Below, piece after piece: positions 35,294-45,630 of a stretch of 64,000 bases of DNA. Positions within the stretch are counted from its first letter, which is position 1. Every line of letters begins with the position of its first letter. This DNA is from Verrucomicrobiia bacterium (GTDB lineage Bacteria; Verrucomicrobiota; Verrucomicrobiia; Limisphaerales; JAEYXS01). The position numbers were made by a program, and so were the translations under genes. Where the stretch lies: assembly GCA_036405135.1 (NCBI GenBank), contig DASWYF010000040.1, positions 124,001-188,000 of the forward strand. The letters run 5' to 3'. Below the pieces are notes generated by a model that saw only the letters and a list, made by a program, of their open reading frames with translations, did not search any database and was not told the origin of the DNA.

Positions 35294-38200
35294 GTGACCA
35301 CGCTGTTGCCGAAAAGACTTAGCCTTTTGCTGACACTCGTTGCTGCCCATCTGGCAGGCAACACCTTCGCCGCTGCCCCAGCCAAGATCGATTATCAGCG
35401 CGATGTCCGGCCCATTCTCTCAGGCACTTGCTTCAAATGCCACGGCCCTGATGAAGGCACCCGCAAAGGCGGCCTGCGTCTCGACCTCCGCGATGAAGCC
35501 CTGAAACCCGCCAAGTCCGGTGAACGCGCCATCGTCCCTGGCAAGATCAAGGAAAGCGAACTCATCACCCGCGTCCTCACCACCGATGAAGACGACGTGA
35601 TGCCCCCACCCTCCGCCAAGCATCCGCTCACCGACGCACAGAAAGAGATACTCAAACAATGGGTCGCTCAAGGTGCCGAATACCAACCACACTGGTCTTT
35701 CATCGCCCCCAAGCAATCTCCATTACCTCGCGTCAAAGACCGCAAATGGTCCCGCAACCCTATCGATAACTTCATCCTCGCCCGCCTCGAACAGGAAAAG
35801 CTGAAGCCATCTAAGGAAGCCGACCGCTACACACTCATCCGCCGCGTTTACCTCGATCTCATCGGTCTCCCACCCTCGCCGGAGCAAGTCGATGCGTTCG
35901 TAAAAGATAAATCTCCGAAAGCCTACGAGAAGGTCGTCGATGAACTTCTCGCCTCACCTCACTACGGCGAACGCTGGGCGCGTCGCTGGCTCGACCTCGC
36001 TCGCTACGCCGATACGAACGGCTACGAGAAAGATCGCCCCCGCTCCATCTGGCCATACCGCGATTGGGTCATCAACGCCCTCAATGCCGACATGCCTTTC
36101 GATGAATTCACCATCGAGCAGATCGCTGGCGACATGCTCCCGAATGCTACCATGGATCAACTCGTCGCCACCGGTTTCCATCGTAACACCATGTTGAACG
36201 AGGAAGGCGGCATCGACCCTCTCGAGTTTCGCTTCTACGCCACTGTTGATCGCATCGCCACCACCGGCACCACGTGGCTCGGACTCACTATCGGTTGCGC
36301 CCAATGCCACACGCATAAATACGACCCCATCACGCACACTGAGTATTACCAGATGATGTCGTTCCTCAATAACGCGAACGAACCCGATCAAGACCTCCCC
36401 GACACCAAGATCGACCAGCAACGCAAAGACCACGCAGCCAAACTCGCCACGATGGTTTCCGGCCTCGCCGAGAAATTCCCTATCACCAACAAAGCCGCCT
36501 CCGATGACCGCCCTGCCGCCATTATCCGCGAAGAACTCATCGAGAAAGGCTTCGCTGAATGGCTCAAAGTCGAACGCAACCGCACTGTTGGTTGGCAGGT
36601 GCTGAAACCTGCCACGTTAAAAGCCAATCTCGCCCTGCTCACCTTGCAGGAAGACAACTCCATCTTCGCCACCGGCGACCAATCTAAAGCCGACACTTAT
36701 GAACTCACCTATAAGCTTCCCAAAGGCACCACCGCACTCCGTCTCGAAGCTATCCCAGATAAACGCCTCCCCGCTCACGGCCCCGGCGCGACCTTCTACG
36801 AAGGTCCGAAAGGCGATTTCTTCCTCAGCGAATTCACCGCCACGGCGAACGGCCAACCGCTGAAGTTCAGCGATGCCACCCACAGCTTCGGCAAACCCGG
36901 CATCGGTCGCGGCACCGCCACAGCGAAGAACTGCATCGATGGCGATCAACAATCCGGCTGGTCCGTAAATGGTGGCCAAGGCGAACGCCACATCGCCGTC
37001 TTCAATTTCGAAAAGCCGCTCGAAGCCGATAGCGAGGTGAAGATCGCCATGCTCTTCGAGAAACACTACGCCGCCCCGCTCGGCCGCTTCCGCCTCTCCG
37101 CAACGACTGCGTCCACGAAAGCTGAAGCCCGCGACTTCGCCGAAAACATTGACTCACTTCTGCTCAAATCCGATGACGCACTCACCAAAGAAAATCGCAC
37201 CGCTTTGCGCCAACTCTATCTCTTGAACGCCCCCGAACTCGCCGCGCATCGCACCGAGATCGACAAGCTCCGCCGCTCCGAACCCGATTTCCCGACAACA
37301 CTCGTCATGCGCGAACGTCCCGCGACCAATCCACGCGCCACCTTCCGCTACCATCGCGGCGAATTCCTACAACCCAAGGAACCCGTCACACCCGGCGTCA
37401 TCAGCGTATTGCATAAGCTACCCGCTGATCAAAAACGCGATCGTCTCACCTTCGCTCGCTGGCTCGTCTCCACGGAAAACCCCCTCGTCGGTCGCGTGAC
37501 CGTGAATCGCCACTGGGCCGCGTTCTTCGGTCGCGGTCTCGTCCGCACCACCGAGGACTTCGGCCTCCAAGGCGAACTCCCCACGCACCCTGCCCTGCTC
37601 GATTGGCTCGCCGTGGAATTCGAAAAACAAGGCTGGTCCATGAAAAAGCTCCACCGCCTCATCGTCACCAGCGCAACGTATCGCCAAGACTCCACCGTCA
37701 CACCACAACTTCTCGCGAAGGACGCCGAAAACAAACTGCTCGCCCACGGCCCACGCGTGCGCCTTGAGGCCGAGCAGATCCGAGACTCCGTGCTGAAAGT
37801 CTCCGGCCTGCTTTCATCGAAGCTCGGCGGCCCCAGCGTCTACCCGCCGCAGCCCGCCAGCGTCACCTCGGAAGGTACCTACGGCAAACTCTCCTGGACC
37901 ACCAGCACCGGTGAAGACCGGTATCGTCGCGGCCTCTACACCTTCACGAAACGCACCGCGCCCTACGCCATGTTCAACACCTTCGACGCTCCCAGCGGCG
38001 AAGCATGTGTCGCCCGTCGCGATGTCTCCAACACTCCGCTCCAAGCGCTCACGCTCCTGAACGACACCGTCTTCCTCGAAGCCGCCCAAGCCCTCGGCCG
38101 CGATTGGGCCAAGGAAACTGGCAGCGTTGAAACCAAGCTCCAAAAACTCTTCCAACGCTGCCTCACTCGTTCCGCCACCAGCGAAGAGATCACTCGTTTG

Positions 38201-38356
38201 AAAAACTTCTACGATACCCAACGCGCCCGACTCGAAGCCAAAGAACTGAACGCCACCGAACTCAGCGGCAACAAAGACGGCACCGTGGAACAAGCCGCAT
38301 GGACGATCGTAGCCCGCGCCCTGATAAACTTGGATGAAATGGTGACGAAACAGTGA
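35294..38356 (+). CDS. PVC cytochrome/DUF1549/DUF1553 protein
   Basis: A 1020-residue exported protein starting with GTG (MTTLLPKRLSLLLTLVAAHL, signal peptide to about residue 27). A PSCyt1-type cytochrome domain comes first, with haem motif C46-F-K-C49-H50. DUF1549 follows at about 155-360 (NPIDNFILARLEQEKL, DLIGLPPSPEQVDAF, GCAQCHTHKYDPI, a second CxxCH). A beta-sandwich region lies around 430-620, and DUF1553 at about 710-970 (TFARWLVSTENPLVGRVTVNRHW, FGLQGELPTHPALLDWLA, SNTPLQALTLLND). Such proteins are nearly always paired with a DUF1501 gene, as here (38430), and are thought to oxidise or break down polysaccharide-derived compounds; biochemistry is lacking. Confidence 0.92.
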   Translation: MTTLLPKRLSLLLTLVAAHLAGNTFAAAPAKIDYQRDVRPILSGTCFKCHGPDEGTRKGGLRLDLRDEALKPAKSGERAIVPGKIKESELITRVLTTDEDDVMPPPSAKHPLTDAQKEILKQWVAQGAEYQPHWSFIAPKQSPLPRVKDRKWSRNPIDNFILARLEQEKLKPSKEADRYTLIRRVYLDLIGLPPSPEQVDAFVKDKSPKAYEKVVDELLASPHYGERWARRWLDLARYADTNGYEKDRPRSIWPYRDWVINALNADMPFDEFTIEQIAGDMLPNATMDQLVATGFHRNTMLNEEGGIDPLEFRFYATVDRIATTGTTWLGLTIGCAQCHTHKYDPITHTEYYQMMSFLNNANEPDQDLPDTKIDQQRKDHAAKLATMVSGLAEKFPITNKAASDDRPAAIIREELIEKGFAEWLKVERNRTVGWQVLKPATLKANLALLTLQEDNSIFATGDQSKADTYELTYKLPKGTTALRLEAIPDKRLPAHGPGATFYEGPKGDFFLSEFTATANGQPLKFSDATHSFGKPGIGRGTATAKNCIDGDQQSGWSVNGGQGERHIAVFNFEKPLEADSEVKIAMLFEKHYAAPLGRFRLSATTASTKAEARDFAENIDSLLLKSDDALTKENRTALRQLYLLNAPELAAHRTEIDKLRRSEPDFPTTLVMRERPATNPRATFRYHRGEFLQPKEPVTPGVISVLHKLPADQKRDRLTFARWLVSTENPLVGRVTVNRHWAAFFGRGLVRTTEDFGLQGELPTHPALLDWLAVEFEKQGWSMKKLHRLIVTSATYRQDSTVTPQLLAKDAENKLLAHGPRVRLEAEQIRDSVLKVSGLLSSKLGGPSVYPPQPASVTSEGTYGKLSWTTSTGEDRYRRGLYTFTKRTAPYAMFNTFDAPSGEACVARRDVSNTPLQALTLLNDTVFLEAAQALGRDWAKETGSVETKLQKLFQRCLTRSATSEEITRLKNFYDTQRARLEAKELNATELSGNKDGTVEQAAWTIVARALINLDEMVTKQ

Positions 38357-38429
38357 AGAACCAAACTCAGCTCGAATGTTTAAGCTGCTTAGTGACCTTA
38401 GACATGAGACCTGAAACCTGAGACTGAAA

Positions 38430-39884
38430 ATGAACTGCCAATCTTATCTGCAACAGCGCGAACATCCCGACCTCGTCTCGCGCCGCTGGTTCTTCAAGGA
38501 ATGCGGCGTCGGCCTCGGCAAGCTCGCCCTCGCCGGTCTGCTCACGAATTCCTTCACGCGCAACGCCCTCGCGCAGCAAGCTACCAACCCGCTCGCGCCC
38601 AAGCTTCCGCATTTCAAACCCAAGGCCAAACGCGTCATCCACCTCTTCATGGCCGGGGCCCCCAGCCAGCTCGACCTCTTCGATTACAAGCCCAAGCTCG
38701 TGCAGTATGAAGGCAAGCCCATCCCGCCCGAAGTCATCGGTGGCCAACGCTACGCCTTCATCCGCCCTGATGCTGCCGTGATGGCCCCACGCTTCAAATT
38801 CGCCAAGCACGGCCAGAGCGGCGCTGAAATCTCAGAAGCATTACCGCATCTCGGCCAGATCGTGGACGACATCTGCATGGTGAAGTCCGTGCACACGGAT
38901 CAGTTCAATCACGCCCCCGCGCAGATTTTCCTGAACACCGGTTTCTCGCAACCCGGTCGCCCCAGCCTCGGTTCTTGGGTCACCTATGGACTTGGTTCCG
39001 AGAGCCAGGACTTGCCCGCTTATGTCGTCATGTCCACCGGCAGCGGCATCAGCGGCGGCTCGGCGAATTGGTCCAGCGGCTTCCTCCCCACCGTTTACAC
39101 CGGTGTACGTTTCCGCAATGAGGGCGACCCCATCCTGAACGTTTCCAGCCCGAAAGGTGTGGACGCCAAATTACAGCGCGATTCCCTCGACCTCGTCGCT
39201 GAGATGAACCGCCAACGCCTCGGCACTGCGGGCGATCCCGAGATCGCCACCCGCATGGCTTCCTATGAGATGGCCTATCGCCTCCAATCCTCCGCACCCG
39301 AGTTGATGAATCTGAAAGGCGAGAGCAAAGCCACGTTGGAAAGCTACGGTTGCGATCCAGACAAACCCTCCTTCGCCCGCGCCTGTCTCCTCGCCCGCCG
39401 CATGATCGAACGCGGCGTCCGTTTCGTGAACATCTATCACGAAGGCTGGGACGCCCATAGCGATGTCGTGGGTAATCACAAAAAGAATTGCGAAGCCACC
39501 GACCAAGCCTCTGCCGCGCTCGTGAAAGACCTGAAAGAACGCGGCCTTCTAGACGACACCCTCGTCATCTGGGGCGGTGAATTCGGTCGCACCCCCATGG
39601 TGGAGACGAACGCCTCCCTCGGTCGCAGCATGGGCCGCGATCACCATCCGCAGGCCTACACGATGTGGCTCGCCGGTGGCGGCGTGAAGTCCGGTCTCAC
39701 CTACGGAGCCACTGACGAACTCGGCTTCCATGTTGTGGACAAACCCGTCCACACGCACGATCTGCAGGCCACCATCTTGCACTTGCTCGGCTTCGATCAC
39801 GAACGCCTCACCTTCACGCATCAAGGACGCCAGTTCCGTCTCACCGATGTCCACGGCCACGTCGTGAAGGATTTGCTCGCATAA
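38430..39884 (+). CDS. DUF1501 protein (alkaline-phosphatase/sulfatase-like fold, Tat-exported)
   Basis: A 484-residue protein. A Tat-like leader is present ([20 protein letters not shown], residues about 16-36). The rest is DUF1501: [20 protein letters not shown] (about 69-88), [18 protein letters not shown] (about 152-169), [12 protein letters not shown] (about 335-346), [13 protein letters not shown] (about 378-390) and [19 protein letters not shown]. Family members resemble the alkaline-phosphatase superfamily and are encoded next to DUF1549/DUF1553 cytochromes. It begins 73 bp after that partner, in the same direction. The actual reaction is unknown. Confidence 0.93.
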   Translation: MNCQSYLQQREHPDLVSRRWFFKECGVGLGKLALAGLLTNSFTRNALAQQATNPLAPKLPHFKPKAKRVIHLFMAGAPSQLDLFDYKPKLVQYEGKPIPPEVIGGQRYAFIRPDAAVMAPRFKFAKHGQSGAEISEALPHLGQIVDDICMVKSVHTDQFNHAPAQIFLNTGFSQPGRPSLGSWVTYGLGSESQDLPAYVVMSTGSGISGGSANWSSGFLPTVYTGVRFRNEGDPILNVSSPKGVDAKLQRDSLDLVAEMNRQRLGTAGDPEIATRMASYEMAYRLQSSAPELMNLKGESKATLESYGCDPDKPSFARACLLARRMIERGVRFVNIYHEGWDAHSDVVGNHKKNCEATDQASAALVKDLKERGLLDDTLVIWGGEFGRTPMVETNASLGRSMGRDHHPQAYTMWLAGGGVKSGLTYGATDELGFHVVDKPVHTHDLQATILHLLGFDHERLTFTHQGRQFRLTDVHGHVVKDLLA

Positions 39885-39911
39885 AACCAATCCTGCGCAA
39901 ATCCTCTCTGC

Positions 39912-40610
39912 GTGTCAGAGAATGTTGTATCGGATTGGTTGATCTTGGATTCAGGCGCCTGCGCTCCCGCAGAGAACATGGCGTTGGATGAAACCTTGCT
40001 GGAGCAAGTTGACAGCTTGGGCAAACCCGTCCTGCGCTTCTACGGCTGGACTGAACCCGCCGCCACCTTCGGCTATTTTCAGAAATACGCCGAGGTCGAA
40101 ATCATGACCGGCCTGCGCCCGCTTATCCGTCGTCCCACCGGCGGTGGACTCGTGCCACACAAGAACGACTGGACCTACAGCGCTGCCTTCCCGCCCGGCC
40201 ACGAATGGTATCAGTTGAAGGCAGAAGACAGCTACCGCCGCATCCACGAATGGATCCGTGACGCCTTCACCCAACTCGGCCTGAACACCGAACTCTCCCC
40301 CTGCTGCCAGAAAGACCTGCCTGGCCAATGCTTCATCGGTGCCGAAAAATACGACCTCCTTCATGGCGGCAAAAAAATCGCCGGAGCCGCCCAGCGCCGC
40401 AACAAACACGGCCTACTTATCCAAGGCTCTGTCCAACCCCCACCGTCCAAAATCACCCGCGACCAATGGCAACACGCGATGAAATCCATCTCCGAAAAAT
40501 TCTGGTCAGTGAATTGGAAATCCCTCTCCGTTGATCAAGCCATCTCCACTTCCATCAACAAGCTCACCGCTGAAAAATACCATCAGGAAAGTTACAATCA
40601 AAAACGGTGA
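39912..40610 (+). CDS. Lipoate/octanoyl transferase-like protein (LplA/LipM family)
   Basis: A 232-residue protein of the biotin/lipoate A/B protein ligase family, starting with GTG. Family marks are GWTEPAATFGYFQ (about 45-57), the RRPTGGGLV loop (about 73-81) and GGKKIAGAAQRR (about 152-163) with the substrate-binding lysine. A cysteine precedes it in GQCFIGAEKYDLL (C140), at the place where LipM-type octanoyltransferases carry their nucleophile, and there is no C-terminal accessory domain of E. coli LplA. So an octanoyl or lipoyl transfer to lipoyl domains is likely, with the exact reaction uncertain. It starts 27 bp after the DUF1501 gene but is probably unrelated in function. Confidence 0.8.
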   Translation: MSENVVSDWLILDSGACAPAENMALDETLLEQVDSLGKPVLRFYGWTEPAATFGYFQKYAEVEIMTGLRPLIRRPTGGGLVPHKNDWTYSAAFPPGHEWYQLKAEDSYRRIHEWIRDAFTQLGLNTELSPCCQKDLPGQCFIGAEKYDLLHGGKKIAGAAQRRNKHGLLIQGSVQPPPSKITRDQWQHAMKSISEKFWSVNWKSLSVDQAISTSINKLTAEKYHQESYNQKR

Positions 40611-40627
40611 ACGCCGCAGAAAGAAGA

Positions 40628-40703
<76 letters not shown>

Positions 40704-40794
40704 TTGAATTGGGAGCCAACTCGACCAGATCAGACACACGGAGTGAAACGGAAATTTCCTCCCTTGTATAGAGCAATTACGCGGGGTTTGAAAA

Positions 40795-42153
40795 TCACCC
40801 CAAATCTGTCAACGCCGTCTCCGCATCACCAAAGCGATCCATGTTCACTCCCATGCGGTCCATCACCGCCATATGCAGACGGCACAGCTTGCGATTCTCC
40901 TGCCCCGTGAAATCCAGTAAACGTCCACCCCGGATCGTCCCGCCACCACCACCCGCCATCACGATCGGCAATTGATTCGAGTCATGCGCATTACCGTCGA
41001 ACAGACTCGAGCAGAACATCACCATGCTGTTATCCAGCAACGTGCGCTCACCCTCATTCGTCTGCTGCATCTTCTGCAACGCCTCGGACCAGAGCTGGAT
41101 GTGATACTGATTCGCCTTTTGATACATCGCCAGACGCTCCGCGTCATTCGAGTGATGCGACAGCTCATGAAGACCGCCTTTGATGCCGCCAAGGAAGCTC
41201 AAGTTCATCTGCGAAAGATCGTTGTTCAGCATCAGCGTGGCCACGCGCGTGCGATCCATTTGGAATGCCAGCACAAGAATGTCCAGCATGAGCTTCAGAT
41301 GCTCATCCGCACGGGCTGGAATGCCTGCATTGGGCCGCGCAAAAGTCGGAGCCTTCACCGATGGCTGCCAGCCCTGCCCGTTGTTCTCCTTCTTGCTGAA
41401 CTCCTCCGCACGCTCGATGCGCTGCTCCAATTCTCGAACCGACGTCAGATACTCATCCAGCTTGTTCGTATCACGACGGCTTAGCTTCGTGCGCAAGCTG
41501 TTCGCATCATTCATCACCAGATCCAGCACGCTCTTGTCACGGCGACGCTGGCTCCCGTCATCGAACAACTGGTCGAACGCCTGTTGCGGATAAATCTCTT
41601 TCGGTGCTGGTGTCGTCGGGCTGCTCCACGAGACATACGCCGAGTAAATGGACGTATAACCGCTATCCGTGCTGTAACTCGGCCCTTCTGTCCCCAAGAC
41701 AAGATTCTGCACCGGCGTGGCACGTCCGACCGAGCGCGCGATGATCTGGTCCATCGTGATGCCCACCTCCACATCCGTCGTCGTCTGCTTCACCTTCAAC
41801 CCGGAGAGAATGTTCATCTTCGGATAATGCCCGCCCGGCCCCATCGCCGTCGTCGGATTCCAAAGCCCCTTGAACACCAGCACCTTGTCCTTCACCGGTT
41901 CCAAAGGGCTCAAAGTCTGCAGGAATTCCATCCCGTTCGGGCCATTCTTCGCGCCCCAATGATGCGGATTCACACCATTGCCCATGAAGATCGTAGCGCT
42001 ACGCCGCGGAGCCGTCGTTGCTCCAGATATGGACGCCGGCTTGCCCGCCTCAGCGCCCCACACGTTGAACGATTCCAACCATGGCAGACCGAGCGCCACG
42101 CCCATGCCGCGCAAAAAGAAGCGTCGTGAAAATTGGTTGTTATCGTTCTTCAT
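40795..42153 (-). CDS. DUF1552 protein (Tat-exported)
   Basis: A 452-residue protein with a Tat-type leader (FSRRFFLRGMGVALGLPWLE, residues about 8-27). The body matches DUF1552: SATIFMGNGVNPHHWGAK (about 52-69), VLVFKGLWNPTTAMGPGGHY (about 91-110), MDQIIARSVG, a central LDEYLTSVRELEQRIERAEE helix, and a C-terminal MVMFCSSLFDGNAHDSNQLP followed by VMAGGGGGTIRGGR. In PVC bacteria DUF1552 genes follow DUF1592-type cytochromes, as here, 85 bp downstream of that gene. Probably periplasmic; function unproven. Confidence 0.92.
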   Translation of the reverse strand: MKNDNNQFSRRFFLRGMGVALGLPWLESFNVWGAEAGKPASISGATTAPRRSATIFMGNGVNPHHWGAKNGPNGMEFLQTLSPLEPVKDKVLVFKGLWNPTTAMGPGGHYPKMNILSGLKVKQTTTDVEVGITMDQIIARSVGRATPVQNLVLGTEGPSYSTDSGYTSIYSAYVSWSSPTTPAPKEIYPQQAFDQLFDDGSQRRRDKSVLDLVMNDANSLRTKLSRRDTNKLDEYLTSVRELEQRIERAEEFSKKENNGQGWQPSVKAPTFARPNAGIPARADEHLKLMLDILVLAFQMDRTRVATLMLNNDLSQMNLSFLGGIKGGLHELSHHSNDAERLAMYQKANQYHIQLWSEALQKMQQTNEGERTLLDNSMVMFCSSLFDGNAHDSNQLPIVMAGGGGGTIRGGRLLDFTGQENRKLCRLHMAVMDRMGVNMDRFGDAETALTDLG

Positions 42154-42238
42154 CTTTTAATCTTCGTTTTGACCCGCACCAGTTTCAAGGCTGCGAGTCG
42201 GTTTTCATCACTTTTCGCCCGTTTCTCACGACACACTG

Positions 42239-45200
42239 TTACTCATTGCGCCGGTTCAGGAACTGCTTGCTGTGAACCACCGTCAGCACAGCCGCGGAGA
42301 AACGTCCTTCCGATGCATTTAAATTTTTCTGCATCTCTTCGATCAACAGTTTGTCCGTCGGCAACACCGGACGACCCAGCGCAAAACCCACCAGCTTCCG
42401 GCACATCAACGCATTGAACTCCGCCTGCCGCCCTTCCAGATGTTGCTTCAATCCGGCGAAGTCATCGAACTTCGTCCCATCCTTGAACTGCGCAGACGCA
42501 TCTACGGAAACCCCCACTTCATCCACCATGCGACGACGCCCCACCGCATCAAATCGCTCCAGCGCGAAGCCCAGCGGATCGATCTTGTCATGGCACGAAG
42601 CACACGCCTTGTCTGCGCGATGCCGCTCCAACCGCTCACGCAGGCTCTTCGGCTTCGTCGCATCCTCATCCAGCTTCGGTACATCATTCGGCGGCGGCGG
42701 CACCGGCGTGCCCAATACCGACTTCAACAACCAGTTACCCCGCACCACCGGACTCGTACGTTGTGGATAAGAAGTCTTCGTCAACACACTGCCCATGCCG
42801 AGCAAACCACCACGTTGATAGGCGGACACGGAGATCTTTTGAAACTCCCCGCCCTTCACATTCGGGATGCCGTAATACGTCGCCAACCGCTCATTCAAGA
42901 ACGTGTAATCACCCAGCAAAATCTCCCGCACCGGCCGGTCTTCCTGCACGATGTAGCTGAAGAATTTTAACGCCTCCTCCTGCATATCCGCCCGTATCTC
43001 ACTGGTGAATTGCGGATACTTGTTTTGATCCACAGACTTATGCTCATCGAAACCGTGGAACTCCAACCATTGCCCGCCGAACTCCCGCGCCATCGCCACC
43101 GTTCGCGGATCTTTCAACATCCGCTTCACTTCCCGATCCAGCACTTCCGGCTTCGCGAGACTGCCATCCGCCGCGGCCTTGCGCAGTGCTTCATCCGGCA
43201 TGGATGACCACAGGAAGTAACTGAGCCTGCTCGCCAATTCCCACGATGTCACCGGATGCACATCCGTCGGCCCAACCGATTCCTCCAGCTTGAAGAGGAA
43301 GTTCGGCGACACCATCACGCGCACCAACACCTCGCGCGCCGACGATTCCTGATCCAGCTCCCGCTTCCGCGCATCATTATAGATCTTCGCGAGCTCTTGC
43401 TTCTCCGCATCCACCAAAGGCCGCCGCCAAGCCTGCGCCGTGAACTTCTCCAGATGCGCGCGCAATTTCTCATCCCACTCCGCCGTTTGCTTCGCCGGCA
43501 GATTCTTGTTCCGCACGAAACGCCAGTCCTCCAGCATCTCCACCATGTGCTTCTTCTCCGCATCCGGCAGTAACGCAGACAACTGTGCATCACTGAAATA
43601 ATAAACGCCCGGTCCTTTCCCACCACGATGGAAATTCCGCGCCACTTCCTCCATACGCCGGTCGAAGATATCCGGGAAAACATTCTTCATCCGCTCAAAC
43701 TCGCCCATCAACTTATGATGCACCGGCGTCGAACGCTTCCACACCGTCAATACCCCCGGCAATACATTGGTCGGATTAAGCGGAGCACCCACCGTCGCCA
43801 TCCATTGCACCGATGCCGCTTCCGCCTCCGGCGAATAGATATCCAACTTGCCACTCCCACGCAGCCGCGCTGCATCTTCCGGGAACGGCAACGTCATCAC
43901 CACGGGTGCTTTCACACTGATGACATTCGCTTCGACTTTCTTCCCCTGCGGATCTTTGCCAAAATACCCCGCCACTTTCTCCCCCTCCGTAATCCGCGCC
44001 TTCAACTTCTCAGCCGATAACACATTCGTCCCCTGCGCCTTCCCCGCTTCCACCGCCGTCAATGCCTCACGATCCCCCTTCAACCGCTCCTGCAACCACG
44101 CAAAATAATTCTTCTGCTTCTGTCGTGACCACTCGATGTTCAGATTCTCCAGGGTCACGAAGTCGCCCACATTCCCATCCGCCACATCACCGATGACGAT
44201 GTGAACCTGATTGCTCCCCTTTGTCTCCACCAGCAGCGGCCACGCCTGGATACCATCAGAATCCTGCTGCACCCGTTGGATGCTCGCCCAGCTCCGCTTC
44301 GGATCATACCAAGACTTCCGCTGCTCATCGATCTCTGCCAACGCCGCCTTCACCGCCTCCGGCACCACTTTCAGATTCTTTGCATCCGGCCCCGGCAACT
44401 GCTGCCACGGAATACGCGTCAAATCGAGATAGCGCGATTGTGGCTCCTTGCTGTTCAGCGTGCTCCACCAATTCTCCAAAAACGCCGGATAAAGATTCCC
44501 CTCCTTCGCCAACTGCTCTAGGGACTGCGCTCCCGTTAGCTCCTTATGTTTGAACTTCCAGCACGCCAGCATGTAATCCGCCTCCCGCAGATTCTCCTCA
44601 TCCTTCGGCAGATGCGGTGCCGCCATCTTCTGATACCACACATACAAAGACTGCTCTCCCTGCGCCCGCAACTGATCCGGCCCGCGCAATCCCACTCGAG
44701 AATTTTGGAAAACGATGCCCGAGCCCGGCAGAATCGTCGCATGATCCGCCAGCTTGCGCGCCGCCGTCAGATACTTGTCGAGCTGCTGCGGACTCGTGAA
44801 CAGCACATCCCCGATATTCGAGAACCCCTCACCACCGCCACCATCCGGCAGAAACTCTTTTCCCAGATTATAGGAAATGCCCGTCAGATCGCGGATCGTA
44901 TAATCATACTCCGCATTCGTCAGGCGACGGAGTGTCACCGGCCCCGGATCACCCGCATTCGCGCGAACCGCCTCATCCAGTGAGGCTACCAACCACTGCT
45001 GCACCTTCTTTTTATCCGCTGACTTGAGCTGCGGCTTGTTATCCGGCGGCATCTCCCCCTTTTCCATCGCGATGTTCACCCGGTTCCACAGATCGAACTC
45101 CTTCGCCACCGTCGGATCGGCGGAAAGCCGTTTAAGATCCACATCCCCCTTCGTCTTCGCGCCACCGTGACAATCGTAGCAATACTTCTCCAACGCAGGC

Positions 45201-45370
45201 TGAATGCTCTTCCAATCCGGCCCCTTGCCCTTGGCATCAGCAGCGGACACATCCCTAGAAACCATCATCAATACCGCGGCAAATCCGACCAATACCGCTG
45301 CAAACCGGCATCCAGCCAGTCTTTGATGGTTTTTCCATCCCGCTGTTTTTCTATCAAAATCCATGCGCAT
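42239..45370 (-). CDS. PVC cytochrome protein with DUF1587/DUF1592/DUF1588/DUF1585 domains
   Basis: A 1043-residue exported protein (hydrophobic leader about 22-44). A cytochrome c motif is near the N-terminus (C64-Y-D-C67-H68). DUF1587 follows (LRRLTNAEYDYTIRDLTGI, about 145-165), then a long middle part to about 650, DUF1592 and DUF1588 (SPNFLFKLEE, ELASRLSYFLWSSMPDEALR, GLLGMGSVLTKTSYPQRTSP), and DUF1585 at the C-terminus. Just before the latter is a second haem motif CASCH in DKACASCHDKIDPLGFALE. The family is paired with DUF1552 and is thought to work in periplasmic electron transfer linked to carbohydrate breakdown. Two alternative ATGs lie close together at the start. Confidence 0.92.
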   Translation of the reverse strand: MRMDFDRKTAGWKNHQRLAGCRFAAVLVGFAAVLMMVSRDVSAADAKGKGPDWKSIQPALEKYCYDCHGGAKTKGDVDLKRLSADPTVAKEFDLWNRVNIAMEKGEMPPDNKPQLKSADKKKVQQWLVASLDEAVRANAGDPGPVTLRRLTNAEYDYTIRDLTGISYNLGKEFLPDGGGGEGFSNIGDVLFTSPQQLDKYLTAARKLADHATILPGSGIVFQNSRVGLRGPDQLRAQGEQSLYVWYQKMAAPHLPKDEENLREADYMLACWKFKHKELTGAQSLEQLAKEGNLYPAFLENWWSTLNSKEPQSRYLDLTRIPWQQLPGPDAKNLKVVPEAVKAALAEIDEQRKSWYDPKRSWASIQRVQQDSDGIQAWPLLVETKGSNQVHIVIGDVADGNVGDFVTLENLNIEWSRQKQKNYFAWLQERLKGDREALTAVEAGKAQGTNVLSAEKLKARITEGEKVAGYFGKDPQGKKVEANVISVKAPVVMTLPFPEDAARLRGSGKLDIYSPEAEAASVQWMATVGAPLNPTNVLPGVLTVWKRSTPVHHKLMGEFERMKNVFPDIFDRRMEEVARNFHRGGKGPGVYYFSDAQLSALLPDAEKKHMVEMLEDWRFVRNKNLPAKQTAEWDEKLRAHLEKFTAQAWRRPLVDAEKQELAKIYNDARKRELDQESSAREVLVRVMVSPNFLFKLEESVGPTDVHPVTSWELASRLSYFLWSSMPDEALRKAAADGSLAKPEVLDREVKRMLKDPRTVAMAREFGGQWLEFHGFDEHKSVDQNKYPQFTSEIRADMQEEALKFFSYIVQEDRPVREILLGDYTFLNERLATYYGIPNVKGGEFQKISVSAYQRGGLLGMGSVLTKTSYPQRTSPVVRGNWLLKSVLGTPVPPPPNDVPKLDEDATKPKSLRERLERHRADKACASCHDKIDPLGFALERFDAVGRRRMVDEVGVSVDASAQFKDGTKFDDFAGLKQHLEGRQAEFNALMCRKLVGFALGRPVLPTDKLLIEEMQKNLNASEGRFSAAVLTVVHSKQFLNRRNE

Positions 45371-45493
45371 CCAGTTTATTTGACGAAACTTGCAATAAAA
45401 CCTTCAACTGACGTTTCCTGCGTGATCGTTATTCACAATTCATCCAAGAACTTCCATTAAATCACGCTCCATGAGTCCTGTTCAACCTGTGAT

Positions 45494-45520
45494 TTAGAGT
45501 GTTTTTAAAAACCACTCTAA
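45494..45520. promoter_or_regulatory. Perfect 8-bp inverted repeat upstream of the sulfatase gene
   Basis: TTAGAGTG (45494-45501) and CACTCTAA (45513-45520) are separated by 11 bp of T- then A-rich sequence. It lies between divergent genes, about 110 bp before the sulfatase ATG, so it may be an operator or a hairpin; there is no further evidence. Confidence 0.35.
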
Positions 45521-45630
45521 GTGTGTCCCGCAGAGGTATTGGTGGGCTGTTTTTATGGTCAATTTGACGCAAACCTGTATCTTTGGCCAACATCACAATG
45601 CTCATTGCGGTCGTTGCCCGCTATAATCCG